Part shown: positions 34,702 to 43,638 of the stretch, piece after piece
Numbering within the stretch: the first letter of the stretch is position 1
Layout of the letters: every line of letters begins with the position of its first letter
Assembly: GCF_001307805.1 (NCBI RefSeq)
Contig: NZ_CP013862.1
Location: 3,658,001 to 3,722,000 of the forward strand
Source of the DNA: Lentibacillus amyloliquefaciens
GTDB taxonomy: Bacteria; Bacillota; Bacilli; Bacillales; Amphibacillaceae
Direction: 5' to 3'
Length of the DNA: 64,000 bases
Notes under the pieces: model-generated
Database searches by the model: none
What the model was told of the DNA's origin: nothing
The model's input: the letters and a program-made list of their open reading frames with translations, nothing else
Program-made: the position numbers and the translations under genes

Positions 34702-36222
34702 ATGAAATACGCAAATCCGAATACAGAAGGAGCAAAAGTCAATTTTCAAAAGCAGTATGACAATTATATTGGCGGAGAGTACCGTCCGCCGGCAAATGGA
34801 AAGTATTTCGAAAATGTCAGCCCTGTCACGGGAAAAGTGTTTTGTGAACTGGCAAGATCGACAAAAGAGGATGTGGAGGCTGCAGTTGATGCCGGGTATG
34901 CGGCAAAAGATGCCTGGGGCAGCACACCTGTTGCAGAACGGGCAAATATTTTAAACAAAATTGCTGATCGGATGGAAGACAATCTTGAAATGCTCGCAGT
35001 TGCGGAAACATGGGATAATGGAAAGGCAGTCAGAGAAGGGCTTGCGGCTGACATTCCGCTTGCGGTGGATCACTTCCGCTACTTTGCGGGAGCAATTCGG
35101 GCGCAGGAAGGCGGCATCAGTCAGATCGATAATGACACGGTAGCCTATCATTTTCATGAGCCGCTTGGAGTTGTCGGACAAATCATTCCGTGGAACTTTC
35201 CGATTTTAATGGCCACATGGAAACTGGCACCGGCACTTGCAGCCGGCAATTGTGTTGTACTGAAACCTGCTGAGCAGACGCCTGCGTCGATTCATGTGCT
35301 GCTTGATCTGATTAAAGATCTTCTGCCGCCGGGTGTTCTCAATGTTGTAAACGGGTTTGGTGTGGAAGCAGGGAAGCCGCTTGCATCGAATAACCGGATT
35401 TCCAAAATTGCGTTTACCGGTGAGACGACAACTGGCCGGTTAATTATGCAATATGCTTCGGAAAACATTATTCCGGTAACGCTTGAGCTCGGAGGCAAAT
35501 CACCGAACATCTTTTTCCCTGATGTCATGGACAAAGATGACGGATTTCTGGACAAAACAATTGAAGGACTCGTTATGTTCGCTTTAAATCAGGGTGAAGT
35601 CTGCACATGCCCGTCAAGAGCTCTCGTGCATGAATCTATTTATGATGAATTTATGGAGCGAGCAATCAAGCGAGTAAATGAAATTAAAATCGGACACCCG
35701 CTTGATACTGAAACTATGATGGGTGCCCAAGCTTCACAGGAGCAAATGGAGAAGATCAAATCATATCTTGATATCGGCAGACAGGAAGGCGCCGAAGTCC
35801 TTACCGGCGGCGGAGTTAACCAGTTGGACGGTGATATGGAAGAAGGCTACTACATTGAGCCGACCATCTTTAAAGGCGACAATAAAATGCGCATCTTTCA
35901 GGAAGAAATCTTTGGCCCTGTGCTTGCTATCACAACGTTTAAAGACGATGATGAGGCAATGGAAGTTGCCAATGACACATTGTATGGACTGGGCGCCGGC
36001 GTTTGGACACGCAATATCAATACGGCATACCGCTTCGGCCGTGGTATTGAAGCTGGACGTGTCTGGACGAACTGCTATCACCAATACCCGGCACATGCAG
36101 CGTTTGGCGGTTATAAAAAATCAGGCATTGGCCGCGAGAATCACTTAATGATGCTTGACCATTATCAGCAGACAAAAAACCTGTTAATCAGTTACAGTGA
36201 AGATCCGGCAGGGCTGTTTTAA
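34702..36222 (+). CDS. NAD+-dependent aldehyde dehydrogenase (AcoD/ExaC-like)
   Basis: This is a 506-residue enzyme, typical for the family. It carries the '[32 protein letters not shown]' cofactor site (about 165-195), FTGETTTG (about 237-244) and LELGGKSPN with the general-base Glu (about 263-271). The catalytic Cys is in '[14 protein letters not shown]' (about 300-312), and the double-Cys form is typical of the acetaldehyde (AcoD, ExaC, AldB) branch. It oxidises aldehydes to acids. The neighbouring DUF779 gene is a common companion of this branch. ATG 34702 behind GGGAGG. Confidence 0.92.
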   Translation: MKYANPNTEGAKVNFQKQYDNYIGGEYRPPANGKYFENVSPVTGKVFCELARSTKEDVEAAVDAGYAAKDAWGSTPVAERANILNKIADRMEDNLEMLAVAETWDNGKAVREGLAADIPLAVDHFRYFAGAIRAQEGGISQIDNDTVAYHFHEPLGVVGQIIPWNFPILMATWKLAPALAAGNCVVLKPAEQTPASIHVLLDLIKDLLPPGVLNVVNGFGVEAGKPLASNNRISKIAFTGETTTGRLIMQYASENIIPVTLELGGKSPNIFFPDVMDKDDGFLDKTIEGLVMFALNQGEVCTCPSRALVHESIYDEFMERAIKRVNEIKIGHPLDTETMMGAQASQEQMEKIKSYLDIGRQEGAEVLTGGGVNQLDGDMEEGYYIEPTIFKGDNKMRIFQEEIFGPVLAITTFKDDDEAMEVANDTLYGLGAGVWTRNINTAYRFGRGIEAGRVWTNCYHQYPAHAAFGGYKKSGIGRENHLMMLDHYQQTKNLLISYSEDPAGLF

Positions 36223-36292
36223 TAAGGCTATGCCGGCTGAAAATAGCGGCAACCAGTTTCACTGCATAAATTATACAGAAAGGGTGTGACAA

Positions 36293-36646
36293 ATGGTCGA
36301 ACGTGTAACCGCGACTGATGAAGCCCTGAAACTGATCGACACCTTGGAAGAAACACACGGCTCCCTTATGTTTCATCAATCAGGCGGATGCTGTGACGGC
36401 AGTTCGCCAATGTGTTACCCAAGAGGAGAATTCCGTGTCGGTGAATCAGATGTACTGCTTGGCGAAATTGGTGAGACACCTTTCTATATGTCAAAAGATC
36501 AGTATGAATACTGGAAGCATACCCAGCTGATCATCGATGCCGTTGATGGCCGCGGCGGAATGTTTTCACTGGAAGGCCCAGAAGGAAAACGGTTTTTGAC
36601 GAGGTCCAGGGTGTTCAGTGAAGAGGAACGAAAAGCAATGAATTGA
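36293..36646 (+). CDS. DUF779 family protein
   Basis: This 117-residue protein has a conserved Cys cluster 'HQSGGCCDGSSPMCYP' (about 25-42), the hallmark of DUF779, plus 'VDGRGGMFSLEGPEGKRFLTRSRVF' near the end. DUF779 genes are often next to acetaldehyde-type aldehyde dehydrogenases, as here 70 bases downstream. The Cys residues suggest metal binding or redox sensing, but no function is proven. ATG 36293 behind AAAGGGTG; followed by a strong terminator. Confidence 0.88.
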   Translation: MVERVTATDEALKLIDTLEETHGSLMFHQSGGCCDGSSPMCYPRGEFRVGESDVLLGEIGETPFYMSKDQYEYWKHTQLIIDAVDGRGGMFSLEGPEGKRFLTRSRVFSEEERKAMN

Positions 36647-36649
36647 GAA

Positions 36650-36687
36650 AAAATCCATGCAGGCTCTGCACTGCATGGGTATTTTTT
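36650..36687 (+). terminator. Terminator of the aldehyde dehydrogenase-DUF779 operon
   Basis: Arms ATCCATGCAG and CTGCATGGGT with a short loop are followed by T7. Confidence 0.85.
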
Positions 36688-36727
36688 TGATATAGCGAAG
36701 ATTCTCATTCCTTAAGCTGCAGCGCAA

Positions 36728-36845
36728 ACATGAGCCGGAGAGCGGAAGTATGGGCGGGAAAATGCCAACATGAGCCGGAGAGCGGAAACATGGGCGGGAG
36801 AAACCAAACATGGACCGGCAAACGGAAATATGAGCATGAAAAATG
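36728..36845 (+). repeat. Degenerate ~40-bp tandem repeat, about three units
   Basis: Units begin AACATGAGCCGGAGAGCGGA at 36728 and 36768, and a worn unit begins ACATGGACCGGCAAACGGA near 36809. Each unit has two similar halves (ATGAGCCGG.../ATGGGCGGGA...). No open frame is conserved across the units. Confidence 0.7.
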
Positions 36846-36923
36846 CACCCCCTTCCATCCTTTAAGCCTGCATGCCTATCAGTCTCCAGACGAATGTTTA
36901 AAAACACCAGATTGCTGATGCAT

Positions 36924-37052
36924 TAGCCCGCATGTAATAGTCAGTAACCCGCCACAATACGGCGGCGGTCAACTGACCCTGAATATCCGATTCTGTTCAA
37001 CTAACAATTCAGTGGAGAAAAAAACACTCCACTGAATGAAGTTTCACTTTAT
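36924..37052 (+). repeat. Family A repeat, complete copy
   Basis: TAGCCCGCATGTAATAGTCA, a worn hairpin 1 with CCGCC/GGCGG, CGATTCTGTTCAACTAACAA, hairpin 2 TTCAGTGGAG/CTCCACTGAA and GAAGTTTCACTTTAT. It ends 51 bases before the ABC ATPase start. Confidence 0.8.
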
Positions 37053-37103
37053 TTGAAAAAATGTGTATAATTATATATATCAGGTGTTCAAGGAGGCAAT
37101 TAA

Positions 37104-38057
37104 ATGCAATCGATCATCTCAGTAAACGGTATACATAAATCATACAAAAAACGAAAATCCAAACAAATCTTTACGGCTGTCAGTGATGTTTCATTTGAAG
37201 TAGGAAAAGGTGAGATTGTCGGGCTGCTCGGTCCGAATGGCGCCGGCAAGACGACGACGATTAAAATGATCTGCGGATTGCTTGTTCAGGACCAGGGGGC
37301 AGTGACAATCAACGGGTTTGACAGCATTAAAGACCGTGATAAAGCTCTCCGTCATATCAGTGCAGTTCTGGAAGGGAACCGCAACTTGTACTGGCGGCTG
37401 ACTGTTTTTGAAAATCTCGTTTATTTTGCCGGCAACCGCGGTGTGCCGAAAAAAGAAATCCGTCAAAAAGTCGAGGAATTACTGAGCTTATTCCAATTGC
37501 AGGACAAAAAAGACGAACTGGTCAATAATCTGTCACGCGGAATGCAGCAAAAACTTGCCGTTTCAGTTGCCATGCTAGCTGATACAGAAGTGGTTCTCTT
37601 GGATGAACCGACGTTGGGCCTTGATGTCGAGACAGGCTATGAGGTTCGCGATCTATTACGTAAAATTGCTCGTGAACAAGGCAAAACAATCATTATCAGC
37701 ACGCATGATATGCCGGTTGTGCAGGACTTATGTGAACGGACAATCATCATCAACGCCGGAAAAGTGATTGCTGATGAACGTGTTGACCAATTATTAAGAT
37801 TGTTTGAGACAAGTGCTTACCGGGTCGAATTAAAGGAACCGCTCACAGATGATCAGCAATCGATGCTGTCGGCACAGTTTCCAATCCACCACTGGCAGGC
37901 ACAAACCCTGGAGATTAATCTCGATCAGGAACAGGATATTTTCAAACTGATGGATATTTTGAAACAAAATCAAACGCCGATTGAAACAATCAACCAGACC
38001 GAAATTAATTTTGAACAGGTCTTCCGTAAGCTGGTTAACGAAGGGGTAGCATCATGA
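37104..38057 (+). CDS. ABC-2 type exporter, ATP-binding subunit
   Basis: This 317-residue ATPase has Walker A GPNGAGKTT (about 46-54), Q-loop, signature LSRGMQQKLA (about 150-159), Walker B 'EVVLLDEPTLGLD' (about 169-181) and the H-loop in 'IISTHDMP'. A C-terminal ~85-residue extension is typical of drug/Na+/antibiotic exporters (NatA, DrrA type). The signature Ser-Arg-Gly variant is common in this group. ATG 37104 behind AAGGAGG. It overlaps the permease gene by four bases (ATGA). Cargo unknown. Confidence 0.88.
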   Translation: MQSIISVNGIHKSYKKRKSKQIFTAVSDVSFEVGKGEIVGLLGPNGAGKTTTIKMICGLLVQDQGAVTINGFDSIKDRDKALRHISAVLEGNRNLYWRLTVFENLVYFAGNRGVPKKEIRQKVEELLSLFQLQDKKDELVNNLSRGMQQKLAVSVAMLADTEVVLLDEPTLGLDVETGYEVRDLLRKIAREQGKTIIISTHDMPVVQDLCERTIIINAGKVIADERVDQLLRLFETSAYRVELKEPLTDDQQSMLSAQFPIHHWQAQTLEINLDQEQDIFKLMDILKQNQTPIETINQTEINFEQVFRKLVNEGVAS

Positions 38058-38830
38058 CAACATTTTGGAATGTGGTAAGAGTCAACACCATGATGGAATA
38101 CATTGAACTGAAACGTTACAAAGCGAACACAATCAGTCTGCTGCTTACATTTTATATTATTTTTGTTGCGATGATGTTCGGAATTCAGGTGATTGGAGAC
38201 CCCGCACAGGCCGGCACCAACACACAGTATGTGATCGTCAACTATATTTTCTGGTATTTTGGGATGATGACTCTGCAGTCAATTGGCTGGACGATATCTG
38301 ATGAAGCCATGAAAGGAACGTTGGAGCAGCTGTTCATGTCACCGGTCAAACCATGGAAAATACTCCTTTCAAGATTGCTCGGAACCATTGTTAACCACTT
38401 TGTCCTGGTGGTTGGACTCTTGTTTTTATCCATGGCAACAGCGGGTGAATGGTTGAATTTAAATCCGGTATCCATTTTCCCGATTCTGCTGCTGACGTTG
38501 GCCGGCATGATCGGCACAAGTTTTATTGTAGCCGGGATGGCCCTGATTTTTAAACAAATAAATTCCTTTCTGCAAATTCTGCAGTTTATCGTAGCCGGCC
38601 TGACATTTGTGCCGCTTTCCGTTGCGCCGTACATGGTGGCAGCCCCGTTTGTAAAAGGCGTTGATATGACGCGGCAAATTATGATCAATGGCTATACGCT
38701 GGCTGATTTTACAATGGGGGATTACGCCTGGCTGATTGGGAACACGATTGTATATGGATTAATCGGATTCACTTTTTATATGGCATGTGAAAAACATGCC
38801 ATGCAAAAAGGGTTGCTTGGTCATTATTAA
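38054..38830 (+). CDS. ABC-2 type exporter, membrane subunit
   Basis: This is a 258-residue protein with six predicted helices. Its middle portion 'MKGTLEQLFMSPVKPWKILLSRLLG' (about 93-118) is the cytoplasmic coupling region of ABC-2 membrane proteins. It is translationally coupled to the ATPase upstream. Drug, lipid or antibiotic export is likely, but substrate cannot be assigned. The C-terminus CEKHAMQKGLLGHY is usual for a terminal ABC-2 subunit. Confidence 0.85.
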   Translation: MTTFWNVVRVNTMMEYIELKRYKANTISLLLTFYIIFVAMMFGIQVIGDPAQAGTNTQYVIVNYIFWYFGMMTLQSIGWTISDEAMKGTLEQLFMSPVKPWKILLSRLLGTIVNHFVLVVGLLFLSMATAGEWLNLNPVSIFPILLLTLAGMIGTSFIVAGMALIFKQINSFLQILQFIVAGLTFVPLSVAPYMVAAPFVKGVDMTRQIMINGYTLADFTMGDYAWLIGNTIVYGLIGFTFYMACEKHAMQKGLLGHY

Positions 38831-38877
38831 GACAGTCAAATCGTTATCCTTGAGATGGGATGACGATTTTTAAATTA

Positions 38878-38993
38878 GATTGTAATGGATGTTATATGGA
38901 TAGGTTTATATTACAATCGAATTAGAAATCGATTTGGGGGCATTATTTTTATAACGATTCTCTTACATCCTATATCCGATTTTGATTCGATTA
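38878..38993. other. Nested inverted repeats upstream of the hydrolase gene
   Basis: GATTGTAAT (38878-38886) pairs with ATTACAATC (38910-38918). Overlapping it, AATCGAATTAGAAATCG (about 38915-38931) pairs with CGATTTTGATTCGATT (about 38978-38993). The two structures share bases and so exclude each other. They could be operators or alternative RNA folds. Confidence 0.4.
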
Positions 38994-39033
38994 TAGATGT
39001 AGCGGAAGTCTTATTTTTAGGAGGTTTTTAGCG

Positions 39034-39816
39034 ATGCAGAAAAAAATTGCTTTGATTCAGATGGATGTGACATATGGTGATCCGAAAGTGAACTTTGCCC
39101 GAGTCAATAAATGGGTGAAGGATGCGGTACAGTCAGGTGCGGAAATGGTTGTACTGCCTGAGCTTTGGGATACAGGTTATGATTTAAAACGATTCGATGT
39201 TCTTGCTGATAAAGACGCTCATGCAACAACAGAGTTTTTAAGTGATTTGGCTAAGCAGCACAATGTCACAATCATTGGCGGATCTGTTGCCGAGGATAGC
39301 AAGGATGGCATGAAAAATACAATGCTGGTGATCGATCAGAATGGTAAACTTGTTCATAAATACAGCAAGCTTCATTTGTTTCAGCTGATGGATGAACACT
39401 TGCATCTCGTCGAAGGTCAGGATGAAGCAGATTTTGAGTTGGATGGTGTCCCGTCGGCAGGGTTCATTTGTTATGATATCCGCTTTCCGGAATGGCTGCG
39501 GAAGTCAGCGGTGAATGGGGCGAAAGTCATGTATGTCGTCGCTGAATGGCCAAAATCCCGTATCGATCATTGGCGTACATTGCTTCAGGCACGTGCCATT
39601 GAAAATCAATGTTATGTGATCGCCTGCAACCGTATAGGATCTGATCCGAATAACGAATTTGGCGGTATGTCACTTGTCATGGATCCATGGGGCGAAATCA
39701 TTACAGAAGGCGGCAGTGAGGAAAAAATGATTCTTTCTGAAATTGATTTGGATAAAGTGGATGAAGTCAGGAAGCGGATACCGATTTTTCAGGATCGGCG
39801 GGCGGAATGGTATTGA
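39034..39816 (+). CDS. Carbon-nitrogen family hydrolase (nitrilase superfamily)
   Basis: This 260-residue cytoplasmic amidase has the catalytic triad: Glu in VVLPELWDTGY (about 40-50), Lys in YSKLHLF (about 109-115) and Cys in GFICYDIRFPEW (about 145-156). The C-terminal part 'ARAIENQCYVIACNRIG' is typical of the NIT2/omega-amidase branch, in bacilli often linked to methionine salvage (MtnU). No mtn genes are adjacent, so a general omega-amidase role is the best guess. ATG 39034 behind AGGAGG. Confidence 0.88.
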   Translation: MQKKIALIQMDVTYGDPKVNFARVNKWVKDAVQSGAEMVVLPELWDTGYDLKRFDVLADKDAHATTEFLSDLAKQHNVTIIGGSVAEDSKDGMKNTMLVIDQNGKLVHKYSKLHLFQLMDEHLHLVEGQDEADFELDGVPSAGFICYDIRFPEWLRKSAVNGAKVMYVVAEWPKSRIDHWRTLLQARAIENQCYVIACNRIGSDPNNEFGGMSLVMDPWGEIITEGGSEEKMILSEIDLDKVDEVRKRIPIFQDRRAEWY

Positions 39817-39945
39817 AGTTAGATTACTTGCAGTATAGTTTTCAAAGCAAATAATGCATTAATAAGTATCATATACCAAGCAAGTCTATTTCACAAAAGC
39901 CCTCCCGCTAGCATAAACTGAATAGATATTATTTATTAAAGTGGG

Positions 39946-40968
39946 GTGTCCAATTTGTTGTATTATTATGTAACGGGCAACACAGCTGAGGGCTTTGTTA
40001 ATCATCTTGAGACAAATGTATTTGACATTGAAAAGGTTATCATACTTAAGCATCCGTCAATACGATTAAAAACAGCTATAATAAAAAAGTTGACAAAGCT
40101 ATATGACGAGAATCAGCTTGAAATTCTGGAAAGCGCTCTTGGGAAAGATTTTTTTGATGGTGTCATTGTACGTGATCAATCGGTAGCATTCCTTGATGAT
40201 AGAATTGCAGAAAGAGGTACTGACACGATTAATCTGACAGCGTCTTTCCCCGCTAAAGAACAAAACCCGGCAGAGGTCAACCATCTTACACAACTAGCAT
40301 ACGATAGCTTTGCGGAAGGCCTGAAAATTCACGATGAACTCGAAGAAATATACATTAACCAAATGGATTTTGATTATGCAGATGCGTTTTCAGAAGAATT
40401 CATTGAAAATCTGCTTAACAATGTACAAAAGAAAAACCGCACGGCGCACACATACACAAGACTTTTCGGCACAAATACAGTGGATGGTATCGTGAATGTT
40501 GTACCGCAGCTTATTAACGCCATAAACAAGGTCTATTACATTAAAGGGCGAGCTGGTACGGGCAAGTCCACGTTCATGAAAAAAATTGCTGCTGCATGCG
40601 CGGACCACGGGATTGATGTGGAACTCTACTACTGCAGTTTTGATCCGAAAAGTGTCGACATGGTATTAGTGCGTGATCTGGATTTTTGTATTTTTGACAG
40701 CACTGATCCGCATGAATTTTTCCCTGAACGAAAAGGAGAAGTGATTGTCGATTTATATGATGAATTTATTGCGGCGGGGACAGACGAGAAATTTGCATCG
40801 GAAATCAACAACACGAATGCACGATACAAATCATCCATGAAAAATGGTATTCATTACTTGAAATTAGCCGGAGAAATCTTTTCACGGCAGGAGACAAACT
40901 ATATGAAGGCTGTGACTGAAGACGATATTGAACAAACGGTTCATAAAATCATTCAGAGCCTGCCATAA
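39946..40968 (+). CDS. P-loop ATPase with degenerate N-terminal half (PRK06851-like)
   Basis: This 340-residue protein starts at GTG 39946. Its intact Walker A is GRAGTGKST (about 202-210) and its Walker B-like 'DFCIFDSTDPHEFFP' is at about 240-254. The N-terminal half has the family's opening 'YVTGNTAEGFVNHLE', but where a first P-loop would be it reads ILKHPSIRLKT, so that site is probably dead. The PRK06851-type proteins are duplicated RecA-like ATPases of unknown role in spore formers. Monocistronic; no linked genes explain it. Confidence 0.7.
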   Translation: MSNLLYYYVTGNTAEGFVNHLETNVFDIEKVIILKHPSIRLKTAIIKKLTKLYDENQLEILESALGKDFFDGVIVRDQSVAFLDDRIAERGTDTINLTASFPAKEQNPAEVNHLTQLAYDSFAEGLKIHDELEEIYINQMDFDYADAFSEEFIENLLNNVQKKNRTAHTYTRLFGTNTVDGIVNVVPQLINAINKVYYIKGRAGTGKSTFMKKIAAACADHGIDVELYYCSFDPKSVDMVLVRDLDFCIFDSTDPHEFFPERKGEVIVDLYDEFIAAGTDEKFASEINNTNARYKSSMKNGIHYLKLAGEIFSRQETNYMKAVTEDDIEQTVHKIIQSLP

Positions 40969-41019
40969 TTCCTCAAAAGAAATGTTTTTAAAATTGACCT
41001 ATGTCAAAGAATTGCTGAA

Positions 41020-41050
41020 CCTTCTATAGGATAATAAATCCAATAGAAGG
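41020..41050 (+). promoter_or_regulatory. Hairpin that could hide the ribosome site of the 45-aa gene
   Basis: CCTTCTAT (41020-41027) and ATAGAAGG (41043-41050) are perfect arms. The right arm contains the start of the ribosome site GAAGGTGGGG of the following gene. Confidence 0.4.
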
Positions 41051-41058
41051 TGGGGAAC

Positions 41059-41196
41059 ATGGAACTTAGAGGGACTTATACGATTTTTCTAATTCTGCAA
41101 GTCATCCTAACTGCATTCACATTTTATAAATTTATGATGGCAATCGATATAAACTATCAGCTTGTTCTTGAAAAAACACATAAAAAAACAGTCTAA
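41059..41196 (+). CDS. Small membrane protein, 45 aa
   Basis: ATG 41059 behind GAAGGTGGGG. One membrane helix 'YTIFLILQVILTAFTFYKFM' and a basic C-terminus (LEKTHKKTV). Codon use and the strong ribosome site support a real gene. No family recognised. A hairpin overlaps its translation start. Confidence 0.6.
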   Translation: MELRGTYTIFLILQVILTAFTFYKFMMAIDINYQLVLEKTHKKTV

Positions 41197-41278
41197 ATTG
41201 ATTAACATTGAACACCGCGGCAGTCGATTTTTATTCTGGAAAACTCGTTAATGAAAATTAGAAAAATATGTCAGTAAA

Positions 41279-41313
41279 AAAGTCTGCCCGGCTAATTCGG
41301 ACAGACTTTTGTC
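41279..41313. terminator. Terminator between the 45-aa gene and the PBP gene
   Basis: AAAAGTCTG and CAGACTTTT with a longer imperfect stem (CCCGG/TCGG). Flanking A/T runs allow action on both strands. Confidence 0.7.
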
Positions 41314-41314
41314 A

Positions 41315-43344
41315 TTACTGTTTAACTTCCTTTAAAATGTCTGTTACTTTATTAACGGTATATCCGCTTCCGCCTCGGTCGTGAGTGCCTTCTATCATCA
41401 TGGCGATTAAAATATCCTGATCTTCTGACGGGTAGCCGACAAACCAGCCGTTTTCTTCGCCATTTTCTTCATCTGCGAGCTTGAGTTCAGCTGTGCCTGT
41501 TTTCCCTGAAATTGGAAAGTCTGCATCCTGCGCTCCTGACGCCGTGCCTTCTTCTACAACATCTCTGAGTGTATCCTGAATAAGCGTTGCCTGGTCACTC
41601 GTTATTAACTGTTCTTTCCATATTTGAGAATCATCATTATCAGCCAAAATAGTAGGTTTTAGCATATTACCGTCATTTAAAAATGGTGTATAGGTCAATG
41701 CAAGATGGAGTGCGCTTGTTTCAATTTCGCCCTGGCCGTAACTTGTATTGGCAAGCTGCACCTCATCATCAATCGCTCCGTTTGATGAGACCGTCGATGA
41801 TGTCATCGGATATTCAAATGGCAGGTCTTCGCCAAAGCCGAATTCCTGGAAACCATTGACGAATTTCTCGCTGCCCATTTCGACACCTTTTCTGGCAAAG
41901 TAAATATTATCAGAGCGAACGAGTGCGTCTGTTACATCTACAGGACCATCAGATTCACTGACACGCCGGACTTCATAATCTCCCCAGCCTTCACCGTTGC
42001 TCCAGGTCAGGCCGTTTATTTCCATTCCTTCACCGGGTTTGATGCTGCCATTATTAAGCCCAATGGCTGCTGTGACCGGTTTAATGGCAGAGCCGGGAGA
42101 GAAGGTGGCTGAAAAACGATTGAGCATCGGCTGCTGCGGATCGTTTTGCAGATTATCATAGTCTGACTGGGAAATGCCATATAAAAAGTTGTCCGGTGTA
42201 AAGGATGGACTGCTTACTAAGGCCAATGTTTCGCCTGTTTTTGGATCGATGGCTGCCGCTGTTCCGGAATCACCATCATAGGCCTCATATATAGCTTCCT
42301 GCACGTCAACATCAATGGTTGTGACGATGTTCCCCCATTTTCAGCTTCTTTTTCGGCGATGACAGTTTCTTCGCCATCTTCGCTGACTGCTGTTATCGTG
42401 GCGCCTTCTTCACCTTTCAATCTTTCTTCAAAGAGTGATTCAAGCCCGCGCTGTCCCATCATGTCATCAGCATCATACGTGTCCTGATCGAGTTCCTCCA
42501 GATCTTCTGCAGTCACCTGGCTGACATAACCTGTAAGGTGAGCTGCTGCTTCACCGAGCGGATAGACACGGCCGGTTGCGTCACTGAAAGTAACCCCATC
42601 CAATTCACTCAACTGATTAATGGCAGCTTCCTCCGATGGCGGCAGTTTAGTAAGTGGTACAAACATATTAGGCTGCACCCAATCCTGGTTGAGTACGCCA
42701 TCTATCTCTTCTGTGGACATACCTGCCAAGTCAGCGATTTTCTGTATTGTTTCTTCCGGATTTTCACCAAGGTCTTCAGGGACGACTCCAACTTCTTGTA
42801 CGTTGTCATTGATGGCTAGTGGCATGCGGTTACGGTCAAGAATTTCGCCCCGTTTCGGCTCACTGATTTCCAATGCGATCTCGCCCCCGTCTTTAATCTC
42901 GGGAAAAATGAAGCCGGGGTCCCATTTGACGAACCAGTTTTCTTCTGTTTCTTCACTGCTGCTTACTTCCTCCCTTATAAGGGTTGCTTTATAATCGAAT
43001 GTTATCGGTCCGGCGCTTGATTCCATTTCAACGGTAAATGGAAATTGTGCTGTACCTTTTTCCATAGCTGTTTCCATTTGATCTTCGGATAAATCTTCGA
43101 AAGTTATGTTGAGATCAGATATGGTTAAATCGTTATAAATGGTCTGATAGCGGTCGACGAAATCCTCGGTTGGATAAGTTTCCGCTGCCTGTGATGTCAG
43201 CATGTCATACATCTGGGAAAATTCCTGGTTGTTCCAATGATTAACGTATTTCTCAAAGCGTTCTTGCGGGGTTATGTCATCATTTGAACAGGCACTCACC
43301 ATAAATAGCAACGATAAAAAGACAAATAGAGCTGTTTTTTTCAT
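41315..43344 (-). pseudogene. Class B penicillin-binding protein (PBP3/PbpC, MecA-like), frameshifted
   Basis: The combined product would be about 676 residues, as in B. subtilis PbpC. It has a lipobox (MVSAC), a MecA_N NTF2-like domain (about 25-150), a PBP dimer domain, and a transpeptidase domain with the SxxK serine in PGSAIKPV, the SDN triad, and KTG in SGKTGTAEL. The first frame (43344 down to about 42337) reads ...EAENG. It shifts at the C5 run 42332-42336: one extra base would give NIVTTIDVDVQEAIYEA and the intact second frame. It is cell-wall transpeptidase coding, otherwise undamaged. Start ATG 43344 behind GAGGGG. Confidence 0.85.
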
Positions 43345-43465
43345 GTGATCCCCCTCTGTTCCTGCTTCTTTAATTATATTATATCATGTTAGTTGTGCAA
43401 TAACATGCACAGAATTTAGCTTAAAAAATCGGCTTAAGAATTAAGAAATGTTCATAATCTGACAT

Positions 43466-43500
43466 AAAAAACGGTAAGAGCCGCTTACAGACTTTTACCG
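43466..43500 (-). terminator. Terminator of the LCP (tagU) gene
   Basis: Read on the minus strand, CGGTAA ... TTACCG is followed by T6. It is separated from the gene by a family A repeat. Confidence 0.5.
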
Positions 43501-43512
43501 CCGGGCAATATG

Positions 43513-43638
43513 GTTTATCCCGTATGTAATAAGCAGTAAACCGCCAAAAAGCGGCGGCTAACTGTCCCTGAATACCCGATTCTGCTCAACTAACATTCAA
43601 CGGAATAAAAACCAATTCCGTTGAATGCAGTTTCGCTC
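43513..43638 (+). repeat. Family A repeat abutting the tagU stop codon
   Basis: TTTATCCCGTATGTAATAAG, hairpin 1 AAACCGCC/GGCGGCTAACT, CCGATTCTGCTCAACTAACA, hairpin 2 TTCAACGGAAT/ATTCCGTTGAA and CAGTTTCGCTCTA. The complement of the terminal CTA is the stop codon of tagU. Confidence 0.75.

Noticed and set aside
36728..36845. Short regular repeats as a CRISPR array
   Set aside because: Units are contiguous and degenerate, with no unique spacers and no cas genes nearby.
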